A stretch of DNA of 6,521 nt from Desulfovibrionaceae bacterium (GTDB taxonomy: Bacteria; Desulfobacterota; Desulfovibrionia; Desulfovibrionales; Desulfovibrionaceae), in NCBI GenBank assembly GCA_030539415.1, contig JAUNSE010000115.1, positions 1 to 6,521 on the forward strand, in the 5' to 3' direction. Made by a program: the position numbers and the translations under genes. Positions 1 through 5,062 of this stretch are shown here, piece by piece. Each line of letters starts with the position of its first letter. The stretch's first letter is position 1. The notes beneath the pieces were generated by a model. It was given only the letters and a program-made list of their open reading frames with translations, searched no databases and was not told where the DNA came from.

Positions 1-583
1 CGAGAACCCGGACGACGTGATGCCGAACCTGGTCAAGGCCCTGCTGCCGGAAGTCGGCCTGCACGTCTTCGTGCTGGCCATCGTCTCGGCCTCCCTGTCC
101 ACGGCCAGCGCCATCTTCCACATTGCCGTGTCCGCCATTGCCGAGGACCTGCCCGGACGCAAGGCCTCGCGTCCCATGTGGCTGCTCGGCATCGTCTTCT
201 GCGTGCTTCTCTCCGGCGGCTGCGCCCAAATCAAGGGCGAGCTCATCGCCATGCTGTGCACCACCAGCTGGAGCATCGTGGGTTCGACCATCCTGGTGAG
301 CTACATCGCCCTCGTCCGCTTCGGCAAGCGCAGCTGCGTGGCGGCCTGGAGCAGCGCCGTCGCCGGCTTTGTCGTCTGCATGGGCTGGTACCTCATGACC
401 CATCCGCAGTTCGCGATCATTCCCGTGCCGTGGCCCGTTCTGGCCAAGGTGCCGCCCTTCTTCGTGGGCTTCGCCGCGTCCATGCTCGGCTGGTTCATCG
501 GCTGGGGCGTCGACGCCGAGGGCCGCAGAAGGTCCACCTTCTGGCCCGACAGCGCCCCCCTGCGCGGCAGGGAAATCCAGTAG
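1..583 (+). CDS. Sodium:solute symporter family protein, C-terminal part (5' end outside window)
   Basis: The frame is open from the left edge and ends at TAG 581-583, leaving about 193 visible residues. It reads as the C-terminal third of an inner-membrane secondary transporter of the sodium:solute symporter (SSS) family, which uses the sodium gradient to import small solutes. An early segment reads VLAIVSASLSTASAIFH, which resembles the conserved small-residue and Ser/Thr-rich helix of SSS proteins that helps form the sodium site. About five hydrophobic segments follow, separated by short basic loops (for example RFGKRS), and a hydrophilic tail ends in GREIQ. GTG at 17 and ATG at 20 are internal codons, because the reading frame continues upstream of them. 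The substrate cannot be told from this part. A strong terminator 28 bp downstream marks the end of the transcription unit. The family call is fairly secure and the subfamily is open. Confidence 0.72.
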   Translation, partial: ENPDDVMPNLVKALLPEVGLHVFVLAIVSASLSTASAIFHIAVSAIAEDLPGRKASRPMWLLGIVFCVLLSGGCAQIKGELIAMLCTTSWSIVGSTILVSYIALVRFGKRSCVAAWSSAVAGFVVCMGWYLMTHPQFAIIPVPWPVLAKVPPFFVGFAASMLGWFIGWGVDAEGRRRSTFWPDSAPLRGREIQ

Positions 584-610
584 CCCCATTTTTTCCGCGC
601 ACAGTGCGCA

Positions 611-646
611 GGACGGTTCCGGACACGCGTCCGGAACCGTCCTTTT
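611..646 (+). terminator. Rho-independent terminator after the symporter gene
   Basis: GGACGGTTCCGGA (611-623) pairs perfectly with TCCGGAACCGTCC (630-642). One further C-G pair (624/629) is possible, and the stem is followed by TTTT and then GCTTT. It lies 28 bp after the symporter stop. The left side has no run of A, so it should terminate rightward transcription only and not serve yedF, which approaches from the other side. A smaller perfect inverted repeat, GCGCAC-A-GTGCGC, sits just before it at 597-609. Confidence 0.85.
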
Positions 647-698
647 GCTTTGCAAGCCCTGCCGTCGGCGGCCTTCGGCCGGCACGGCCCCTGACGCT

Positions 699-1304
699 CT
701 ACGGGCGGATTACCTTGTCCGCCTCGGCCAGGCTGGTCACGATGTCGAGCATGTTGGTGGTCTCGCCCACCTGCTTTTTCTCGAGCAGACCGTAGTGGTT
801 GAGGCAGGTGCCGCAGACGAAGACGCTCACGCCGTCCGCGGCCATCTTCTTCAGGGCGTCCAGCGCCTTGCCTTCGGTGCAGGCCAGCTTCACGCCGCCG
901 TTGAGCAGGATGACGCGCCACAGCTCCTCGCCCATCTCGGGCAGCGTGGCCAGGAAGTTGCCCATCAGGCCGGTGCCCAGGGTGTCGTCGCCCCGGCCCA
1001 GGGTCTCGGTGGTGATGAGGACGGCGGTCCTGCGGTGCGCTGTCGGGGCCGGGCAGTCCGGAATCTCTTCCGAGCTGGCTGAAGGATCGGTCAGCACGGC
1101 CGAAAGGCGCCATTTCTTCTCATCGAGTTTCTCCGAGGTCACGCTGTAGCCGTTCTTGCCCAGGAAGCGGCTGACATTTTCCACCGAGGCCGGAAAATCC
1201 ACGAGCACGGTGAATTCGGCGGGACGGTCCTTGGCCAGCAGATCGCGGCAGCGCAGCACGGGCTCGGGGCAGACAAGACCCAGACAGTTGAGTTCGCGAG
1301 ACAT
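699..1304 (-). CDS. yedF: YedF-family sulfurtransferase-like selenium metabolism protein
   Basis: This 201-residue cytoplasmic protein has two domains. Residues about 4-72 form a TusA/SirA domain with the hallmark NCLGLVCPEPVL, where Cys12 in CPxP is the expected sulfur (or selenium) carrier residue. Residues about 92-200 form a DsrE-like domain containing TETLGRGDDTLG (100-110), ILLNGGVKL (132-140), a CGTC pair (164-167) and ETTNML (181-186), all typical of YedF. Proteins of this layout are annotated as sulfurtransferase-like and are linked to selenium metabolism by co-occurrence; their biochemical reaction is not well established. The start is ATG at 1304, backed by AGGAGG at 1313-1318 with 8 nt spacing. 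The gene stands alone on this strand and diverges from the flavodoxin gene at 1554. A candidate promoter lies at 1374-1402. No clear T-rich terminator follows; only an imperfect GC hairpin is seen at about 661-690. A GGGCGCGCCC palindrome lies in its leader at 1324-1333. Confidence 0.9.
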   Translation of the reverse strand: MSRELNCLGLVCPEPVLRCRDLLAKDRPAEFTVLVDFPASVENVSRFLGKNGYSVTSEKLDEKKWRLSAVLTDPSASSEEIPDCPAPTAHRRTAVLITTETLGRGDDTLGTGLMGNFLATLPEMGEELWRVILLNGGVKLACTEGKALDALKKMAADGVSVFVCGTCLNHYGLLEKKQVGETTNMLDIVTSLAEADKVIRP

Positions 1305-1373
1305 GATTTTTTCCTCCTGAAGGGGGCGCGCCCTGACAGGCATGCCCGATATGGTGACAACAGTATGGCCCGG

Positions 1374-1402
1374 AGCATACACCCAATGCGTCCGCCGGAC
1401 AA
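1374..1402 (-). promoter_or_regulatory. Candidate sigma-70 promoter for yedF
   Basis: Read on the minus strand, TTGTCC (1402-1397) is followed by a 17-bp spacer and TATGCT (1379-1374). Each hexamer matches consensus at four of six positions and the spacing is optimal. The implied leader is about 60 nt, ending at the strong AGGAGG site. This is a reading by eye with no experimental support. Confidence 0.4.
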
Positions 1403-1461
1403 ATGTTAAGCGATTGTAAAGACATGCGCTGCTGACATAACTCCGGTGCCGGGCGCCCGCC

Positions 1462-1490
1462 TTGCCCCGGCGGCCGGGCTTTCCTATAGT
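1462..1490 (+). promoter_or_regulatory. Candidate sigma-70 promoter for the flavodoxin-mlaC unit
   Basis: TTGCCC (1462-1467), a 17-bp spacer and TATAGT (1485-1490) lie about 64 bp before the flavodoxin start. The -10 matches consensus at five of six positions and the -35 at four. The -35 region lies inside an imperfect GC inverted repeat (about 1454-1479) that could bind a regulator. It faces away from the yedF promoter, so the shared region could hold common operators. Confidence 0.5.
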
Positions 1491-1519
1491 GCCGGAACAC
1501 CGGGCAAACATCACAAGCC

Positions 1520-1541
1520 GCGGAAGGCGCAGATCTTCCGC
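1520..1541 (+). promoter_or_regulatory. Hairpin abutting the flavodoxin ribosome binding site
   Basis: GCGGAAG (1520-1526) pairs perfectly with CTTCCGC (1535-1541) around an 8-nt loop. The arm ends directly beside the AGGGAGG ribosome binding site (1542-1548) of the gene starting at 1554. A leader hairpin at this place could affect mRNA stability or ribosome access. No T tract follows, so it is not a terminator. Its function is inferred from position only. Confidence 0.4.
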
Positions 1542-1553
1542 AGGGAGGCCGTC

Positions 1554-2090
1554 ATGGCACGCAGACCGCTCGTCGCCTTCTTCTCGCGGGACGGGGAAAA
1601 CTTTGTGGGCGATTCCTGCCTCAACCTCAGCCTCGGCATCACCCGCGTGCTGGCGAAGCGCATCGCCCTCAGGGTGAACGGCCGCCTCTTTTCGATCGAG
1701 CCGGCCGTCCCCTATCCGGCCGGCTACCGGGAATGCCTGGGTCAGGCGCGCCGGGAGCTCGAGGATCAGGCCCGCCCGAAGCTCGCCGCAAGCTCCATCC
1801 GCCTCTCCTCCTACCGCACCGTCTTCCTCGGCTGGCCCAACTGGTGGAATACGATGCCCATGCCCGTGTTCACCTTTCTGGAGTCCTTCGACACGGCCGG
1901 AAAGCGCATCGCCCCCTTCTGCACCCACGAGGGCACGGGCTTCGCGGACAGTCTGAAGCATCTGCGCATCCTCTGCCCGAAGGCCGAAATCCTGCCCGGC
2001 CTTGCCGTGGCCGGCACCGAAGTCGATGCGCCCGAAACGGCGCGGGCCATCGGCGCGTGGCTTGCCGAAGCCTTCGGGAATGAGTATTGA
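1554..2090 (+). CDS. Flavodoxin-like protein (Flavodoxin_4 type), cytoplasmic
   Basis: This 178-residue protein has no signal peptide or membrane segment. It resembles the short flavodoxin-like family with an N-terminal VAFFSRDGENFVG (7-19), IEPAVPYPAGY (48-58), the aromatic flavin-contact stretch FLGWPNWWNTMPM (91-103) and PFCTHEGTG (121-129). Such proteins bind FMN and act as electron carriers or flavin-dependent reductases; the partner here is unknown. The ATG at 1554 is chosen because GGGAGG (1543-1548) precedes it by 5 nt and the family N-terminus begins there, although the frame stays open upstream to 1446. The usual phosphate-loop motif GNTE appears to be replaced by GITR (28-31), so FMN binding may be altered. 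It begins the unit that continues into mlaC, with a candidate promoter at 1462-1490. It is clearly related to the exported flavodoxin at 3137. Family call is secure; the function is not. Confidence 0.85.
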   Translation: MARRPLVAFFSRDGENFVGDSCLNLSLGITRVLAKRIALRVNGRLFSIEPAVPYPAGYRECLGQARRELEDQARPKLAASSIRLSSYRTVFLGWPNWWNTMPMPVFTFLESFDTAGKRIAPFCTHEGTGFADSLKHLRILCPKAEILPGLAVAGTEVDAPETARAIGAWLAEAFGNEY

Positions 2091-2100
2091 TACGGGGAAA

Positions 2101-2133
2101 GCCGGCTTCGGCCGGCCGGGGAGCCACGCTCCC
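2101..2133 (+). repeat. Two tandem GC hairpins between flavodoxin and mlaC
   Basis: GCCGGC-TTCG-GCCGGC (2101-2116) is followed directly by GGGAGC-CAC-GCTCCC (2119-2133). No T run follows, so these are poor terminators and the downstream mlaC is probably cotranscribed. Such intercistronic stems often set the stability of the flanking mRNA segments, which is an inference here. Confidence 0.4.
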
Positions 2134-2193
2134 GCGCCCTGTCAGGGGCCTCCCGCGAACACACAAGCAATCTTCCCAGAGGGAGAAAGTTCC

Positions 2194-2838
2194 ATGCACA
2201 GCATCACCGCGCGCCTTCTGCGCCCTGCCCTGCTCACCCTTCTCGCCTGCGTCCTGACGCTTTCCGCCCTTCCCGCGCAGGCCGCCTCCCCCTCCCGCGC
2301 CGTGCTCGAGGGCACCATCCAGCACTGCCTGTCCATGCTGGCCGACCCGGCCTTCGCCAATCCCGCCACCAGGGAGTCCCAGCGCGGCAAAATCGCCGTC
2401 GAGGTGCGCAAGGTCTTCGATTTCGAGGAATTCTCCGCCCGCACCGTGGGCCAGCGCTGGCGCACCTTCTCGGCCGCTCAGAAGCAGGCTTTCTCCGATG
2501 CCTTCGCCGACCTTCTGCTGGCCACCTATCTCGGCCAGCTGCAGAACTACAACGGCGAGCAGATCCGCTACACCGGCGAGCGCTCCAATGACAAGGGCAC
2601 CCGCGTCGAGCAGCTGACCGAGATTGCCACGCGCGACGGCAAGACCATTCCGGTGGCCTACCGCATGCTGCCCAAGAACGGCACCTGGGTCGTCTACGAT
2701 GTCATCGTGGAGGGCGTGAGCCTGGTCAAGAACTACCGCACGCAGTTCCAGGACATCCTCACCAGCGCCTCGCCGGACGAGCTCACCAGCCGCATCCGCG
2801 CCAAGGTCGAGGAAGTGCGCAGCCGCAGCAAGTCCTAG
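2194..2838 (+). CDS. mlaC: MlaC/Ttg2D-family periplasmic phospholipid-binding protein
   Basis: This 214-residue protein begins with a Sec signal peptide: basic start, hydrophobic core at about 11-25, and a probable cut after AQA at residue 30. The mature part matches the MlaC/toluene-tolerance Ttg2D family: KVFDFEEFSARTVGQRWRTF (73-92), AFADLLLATYLGQL (103-116), and the strongly conserved YDVIVEGVSLVKNYRTQF (168-185). MlaC proteins shuttle phospholipid through the periplasm between the outer membrane and the MlaFEDB ABC complex in the inner membrane. The start is ATG 2194, supported by a purine-rich AGAGGGAGAAAG site just upstream; the frame itself is open further upstream. It follows the flavodoxin gene by 103 bp and is probably in the same transcript, ending at the 2868-2897 terminator. 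No mlaD, mlaE or mlaF lies in the window, so it is an orphan here. Family assignment is firm; use of the symbol assumes the common role. Confidence 0.9.
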   Translation: MHSITARLLRPALLTLLACVLTLSALPAQAASPSRAVLEGTIQHCLSMLADPAFANPATRESQRGKIAVEVRKVFDFEEFSARTVGQRWRTFSAAQKQAFSDAFADLLLATYLGQLQNYNGEQIRYTGERSNDKGTRVEQLTEIATRDGKTIPVAYRMLPKNGTWVVYDVIVEGVSLVKNYRTQFQDILTSASPDELTSRIRAKVEEVRSRSKS

Positions 2839-2867
2839 CGTTTTTTCCACTTTTCCAGTCTGTTTCG

Positions 2868-2897
2868 GGCGGCCGGCATTGTCCGGCCGCCTTTTTT
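2868..2897 (+). terminator. Rho-independent terminator after mlaC
   Basis: GGCGGCCGG (2868-2876) pairs perfectly with CCGGCCGCC (2883-2891) around the loop CATTGT, followed at once by six T (2892-2897). It lies 29 bp after the mlaC stop and should separate the flavodoxin-mlaC unit from the exported flavodoxin gene downstream. Confidence 0.9.
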
Positions 2898-2932
2898 CGC
2901 GCTGTCCGGCAGGCCCCCTCGCGCTGTCCGGC
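2897..2932. repeat. 14-bp direct repeat, 22-bp period
   Basis: TCGCGCTGTCCGGC occurs at 2897-2910 and again, identical, at 2919-2932, so the copies sit two helical turns apart on the same face. They lie directly after the mlaC terminator and about 205 bp before the exported flavodoxin. They could be an operator pair for that gene or a slippage duplication. The rest of the gap to 3136 shows scattered GACAA words (3063, 3075, 3107, 3121) and no promoter I can defend. Confidence 0.45.
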
Positions 2933-3123
2933 GCGGCCGGGCCTGCAGACATGACACAAATGGGCAACAATGAGAGAGGACTTGCTATGGCGGAGGAGCT
3001 CGTTTGTGCCGTATTCTGCGCTCGTGGAAAGGGACCGCGTCCTCCTGTCCGCCTTCGGGACAGACAATGCCGCGGACAATCGCACGCCCCTTCCGCCCAT
3101 GAAACAGACAACAGCGCAAAGAC

Positions 3124-3129
3124 AAGGAG
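3124..3129 (+). promoter_or_regulatory. Ribosome binding site deciding the exported flavodoxin start
   Basis: AAGGAG at 3124-3129 is 7 nt before ATG 3137 but only 1 nt before the in-frame ATG at 3131. The spacing favours 3137, which also places the twin-arginine motif close to the N-terminus. Confidence 0.7.
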
Positions 3130-3136
3130 CATGACC

Positions 3137-3745
3137 ATGTCTGAAAATCATACCGCCCTTCCCGGCCGCAGAACCATCCTCAAGTTCGGGGCCTGCGCCC
3201 TTCTTGCCGCCGGAGCGGGACTCGCGCTTCCCGGCACCGCTCCCGCCGCCCGAAACAACGGCAGGGTGCTCGTGCTCTACTTCTCCCATTCCGGCAACAC
3301 GGCCCAGGTGGCCAGAGCCTTTCACGCGGCACTCGGCGGCGACATCGTCGAAGTGAAGGCCGTCCGCGCCTACTCGCAGGACTACGACACCGTGGTGGAC
3401 GAGGCCAAGAAGGAGCAGGAGGCCAATGCCCGCCCCGAGCTCGCCATGCCCGTGCCGGACTTCGCGGCCTACGACACCGTCTTCCTGGGCTATCCCAGCT
3501 GGTGGGGCACCATGCCCATGGTCTATTTCACCCTGCTCGAAAAGGGCGCCGGCGCTCTTGCCGGCAAGACCGTCGTCCCCTTCTGCACCCATGAGGGCAG
3601 CGGACTCGGCCGCGGCCCGGCGGACATCAGAAAGCTCGCTCCCGGCGCGAAGGTCGCCTCCGGCTTCGACATGCGCGGCCGCTCCGTGAGCAGGGCCGAA
3701 AGCCGCGTCGGCGAATGGCTGAAGAAGCAGGGCTACATCGACTAG
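3137..3745 (+). CDS. Exported flavodoxin with Tat signal peptide
   Basis: This 202-residue protein begins with a twin-arginine signal: GRRTILKFGA (10-19), a hydrophobic stretch at about 18-32, and a likely cut near APA (35-37). Tat transport carries folded, cofactor-loaded proteins, so the flavodoxin probably crosses the inner membrane with FMN already bound. The mature domain has the phosphate loop YFSHSGNT (48-55), VEVKAVRAYSQDY (71-83), FLGYPSWWGTMPM (116-128) and PFCTHEGSGLG (148-158), all intact. This differs from the paralogue at 1554, whose phosphate loop looks degenerate. The expected role is electron transfer or flavin-dependent reduction in the periplasm; the partner is unknown. Cys20 lies in a poor lipobox context (FGAC), so I do not call it a lipoprotein. 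The gene lies between two terminators (2868-2897 and 3800-3832) and is probably transcribed alone. Confidence is high for family and good for export. Confidence 0.88.
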   Translation: MSENHTALPGRRTILKFGACALLAAGAGLALPGTAPAARNNGRVLVLYFSHSGNTAQVARAFHAALGGDIVEVKAVRAYSQDYDTVVDEAKKEQEANARPELAMPVPDFAAYDTVFLGYPSWWGTMPMVYFTLLEKGAGALAGKTVVPFCTHEGSGLGRGPADIRKLAPGAKVASGFDMRGRSVSRAESRVGEWLKKQGYID

Positions 3746-3799
3746 CAAATAATGACTGCAACGCGCGCGGAGCCGACGGCTTTCGCACGCAATCAGGAC

Positions 3800-3832
3800 G
3801 AGGGTTCCGTCTTCGGACGGAGCCCTCTTTTT
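3800..3832 (+). terminator. Rho-independent terminator after the exported flavodoxin
   Basis: A 12-bp stem, GAGGGTTCCGTC (3800-3811) with GACGGAGCCCTC (3816-3827), has one G-T wobble and a stable TTCG tetraloop. It is followed by five T (3828-3832) and lies 54 bp after the stop codon. Confidence 0.9.
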
Positions 3833-3892
3833 GTCCGATCTCACGGCTAAGTTTCTTCTCCAATCGGCCATGGGCAGTCATATCCGTCACAT

Positions 3893-3917
3893 CCTCGCTT
3901 CGCCTGCGGGGCTTTTT
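3893..3917 (+). terminator. Possible second terminator
   Basis: CCTCGC (3893-3898) can pair with GCGGGG (3906-3911), including one wobble, and is followed by C and five T (3913-3917). It could be a back-up to the stronger terminator 60 bp upstream, or the end of an unrecognised short transcript. The stem is short. Confidence 0.35.
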
Positions 3918-3960
3918 CCGGACATAAGTCTGTGTTCTGTCGCACGCACTCCTTCTGCAG

Positions 3961-4310
3961 TATTCAAAAAAATAGACTGTTCAATACATGCAGATCTTTT
4001 ATTCTGCGTGTTATACAAAATAATTTTTTATCTATTTTATGATTAATGACAGGAAGATCCAAAATATATGATATTATTGATCACTGATCTGCGAATATGG
4101 ATCTATAATTTTCATCTGCACAAAACGCCCTATTTTAACTTGATCAGTGATAGGATCTTTTTTTGCCAAAAATCCAGATATCACATTGGCGATAAATCTG
4201 TTTTACAGGCTGATCAAATTTTTAAAAATCTGCGGGATCTGCCGTGCAGAGCGGATAAGGGACACGACTTGTCAAAAATGAAATTCTGTGTCATTGCATA
4301 GGCGTATACT
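3961..4310. other. AT-rich gene-free island dense in GATC sites
   Basis: This stretch stands out sharply from the GC-rich surroundings: 4011-4080 has only 12 G or C in 70 bases. It carries nine GATC sites at 3993, 4056, 4079, 4086, 4100, 4142, 4154, 4212 and 4236, so nine in 247 bp. By my reading the rest of the window has about 17 in some 6,270 bp. It also holds four copies of ATCTGC (4087, 4114, 4228, 4237), a 12-bp palindrome ATTTTTAAAAAT (4218-4229), an exact TATAAT (4104-4109) and TATACT (4305-4310), neither with a good -35 at normal spacing. One open frame (ATG 4068 to 4301, 77 residues) exists, but it has a poor ribosome site and no recognisable family. The island could be a regulatory or nucleoid-protein binding region, a methylation-sensitive switch, or foreign DNA. 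I cannot choose between these. Confidence 0.6.
4080..4164 (+). repeat. 10-bp inverted repeat followed by seven T
   Basis: ATCACTGATC (4080-4089) is the exact reverse complement of GATCAGTGAT (4142-4151). The 52-nt interval contains the TATAAT at 4104, and AGGATC then T7 (4158-4164) follow. The arms embed GATC sites. It may be an operator pair around a promoter, or the stem of a small RNA with a loose terminator. The 6-nt gap before the T run weakens the terminator reading. Confidence 0.35.
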
Positions 4311-4320
4311 ACCCTTTGAC

Positions 4321-4363
4321 GGCACTGCCGTGCCCCGGGGCATGCGGGCGGACACCGCATGCC
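4321..4363 (+). promoter_or_regulatory. Cluster of three inverted repeats before the wHTH gene
   Basis: Three inverted repeats are packed into 43 bp: GGCAC-TGCC-GTGCC (4321-4334); the palindrome TGCCCCGGGGCA (4331-4342); and GGCATGCGG with CCGCATGCC around a 7-nt loop (4339-4363). The middle one shares bases with both neighbours. They begin about 10 bp after a TATACT element (4305-4310) and end 28 bp before the ATG at 4392. This looks like an operator or structured leader, perhaps for autoregulation by the wHTH protein, which is inference. Confidence 0.45.
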
Positions 4364-4379
4364 GCTCACCATCTCTCAC

Positions 4380-4384
4380 GAGGA
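4380..4384 (+). promoter_or_regulatory. Ribosome binding site deciding the wHTH start
   Basis: GAGGA at 4380-4384 stands 7 nt before ATG 4392. The alternative in-frame ATG at 4359 lies inside a hairpin arm and has no comparable site, so 4392 is preferred. Confidence 0.6.
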
Positions 4385-4391
4385 ATCGGTC

Positions 4392-5057
4392 ATGACTCCC
4401 CCGCGCCAGTTCCGCACCGACCCTGAAAGGCTGCTTGAAGAAGGAAAGCAGCTGCTCAAGACCCTCAGGCACCCCAAGACAACGGCCGAGGGAAGGTTCA
4501 GGCACCGCATAGAGGCAGTGATGCTGATTGTCGCCGGCGTTTCGCCGCAGATCCTCTGCGCCGTCTTCGCGGAGAGCATCGGCACCCTGCGCTCGTGGGT
4601 GCGCATGGCCGATGAAAAGGGCTACATGAGCCTGTATGACCATCCCTCCCCCGGCCGCGCGCCCTCGCTGAATGCCGAGCAGATGCACGAAGTGGGGCTC
4701 TTTCTGCGCTCCACGCCGGCAGAGACGGCAGACGGCACCTGGGACGGTCCGGCTCTCGCCGCCTATCTGAACCGGGAATACGGTCTCGAGCTCTCCGTGC
4801 GCCAGTGCCAGCGCATGCTGCGCCGCATGCTGCCCATGCGCCTGAGCCGGCCCGCGGCAAAGGGCGCAGCGGGTCAGGAGGATGGCGGGAGCGGGTCCGA
4901 CGAGAACATCGCGGCAAAGGCCCTTCCCGGCGCGCGCAAAAAACAGCCGGCCGCAGGCCGCAGGGGCCGCGGGGCGGCCGGGGACAGCGGCGCGGCGGAC
5001 GGCAAGCCGGGCACAGGCCGCGGCACGCGGTCCCGGCGCGGACGGACCGAAGACTAG
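4392..5057 (+). CDS. Winged helix-turn-helix protein resembling the DNA-binding half of an IS630-type transposase
   Basis: The 221-residue protein has two helix-turn-helix-like segments. Residues about 36-75 read as a Psq/HTH unit (HRIEAVMLIVAGVSPQILC, then TLRSWVRMADEKGY). Residues about 85-150 match the winged helix that follows it in IS630-family transposases: HPSPGRAPSLNAEQ, a TWDGPALAAYLNREYG-like segment, and SVRQCQRMLRRM. The DDE catalytic domain expected after that is absent. Instead residues about 155-221 form a tail rich in Arg, Gly, Ala and Ser (for example RRGRGAAG, GRGTRSRRGR) that looks disordered and nucleic-acid binding. It could be a domesticated transposase fragment acting as a regulator, or a decayed insertion sequence. 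I see no terminal repeats or target duplication. It follows an AT-rich island and a palindrome cluster, and converges on merR with 46 bp between the stops. Domain type is fairly sure; function unknown. Confidence 0.7.
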   Translation: MTPPRQFRTDPERLLEEGKQLLKTLRHPKTTAEGRFRHRIEAVMLIVAGVSPQILCAVFAESIGTLRSWVRMADEKGYMSLYDHPSPGRAPSLNAEQMHEVGLFLRSTPAETADGTWDGPALAAYLNREYGLELSVRQCQRMLRRMLPMRLSRPAAKGAAGQEDGGSGSDENIAAKALPGARKKQPAAGRRGRGAAGDSGAADGKPGTGRGTRSRRGRTED

Positions 5058-5062
5058 CGAAG

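Noticed and set aside
1397..1440. Rex-like or FNR-like operator around TGTTAAGCGATTGTAAA in the yedF-flavodoxin gap
   Set aside because: The half-sites are in direct rather than inverted order and match neither consensus closely.
2987..3136. Upstream in-frame start (ATG 2987) that would extend the exported flavodoxin by 50 residues
   Set aside because: It would bury the twin-arginine signal, and the ribosome site at 3124-3129 fits ATG 3137 well.
1870..3138. Long open frame of about 420 codons on the minus strand opposite the first flavodoxin and mlaC
   Set aside because: It is antisense to genes with clear family matches, crosses their intergenic regions and the terminator, and shows Ala/Gly/Arg-biased low-complexity protein typical of shadow frames in GC-rich DNA.
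3190..3200. Lipobox at Cys20 of the exported flavodoxin
   Set aside because: The preceding residues FGA are a poor lipobox and the Cys is at the start of the hydrophobic stretch; a later APA cut fits better.
2783..3871. Long minus-strand open frame opposite the exported flavodoxin
   Set aside because: It runs through two terminators and a well supported Tat-flavodoxin gene; the predicted protein resembles no family I recognise.
4068..4301. 77-codon open frame in the AT-rich island
   Set aside because: The nearest AGGA is too far upstream (13 nt), no family is recognised, and it overlaps the inverted repeats. Not excluded, but not supported enough to call.
3961..4310. Replication origin
   Set aside because: AT richness and GATC density are suggestive, but I find no good DnaA box: the closest is TTATACAAA at 4011-4019. 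No dnaA, dnaN or repA gene is in view.
4269..4310. Full sigma-70 promoter TTGTCA ... TATACT for the wHTH gene
   Set aside because: The spacing is 30 bp, too long for a standard promoter, and no acceptable -35 lies 16-18 bp before TATACT.
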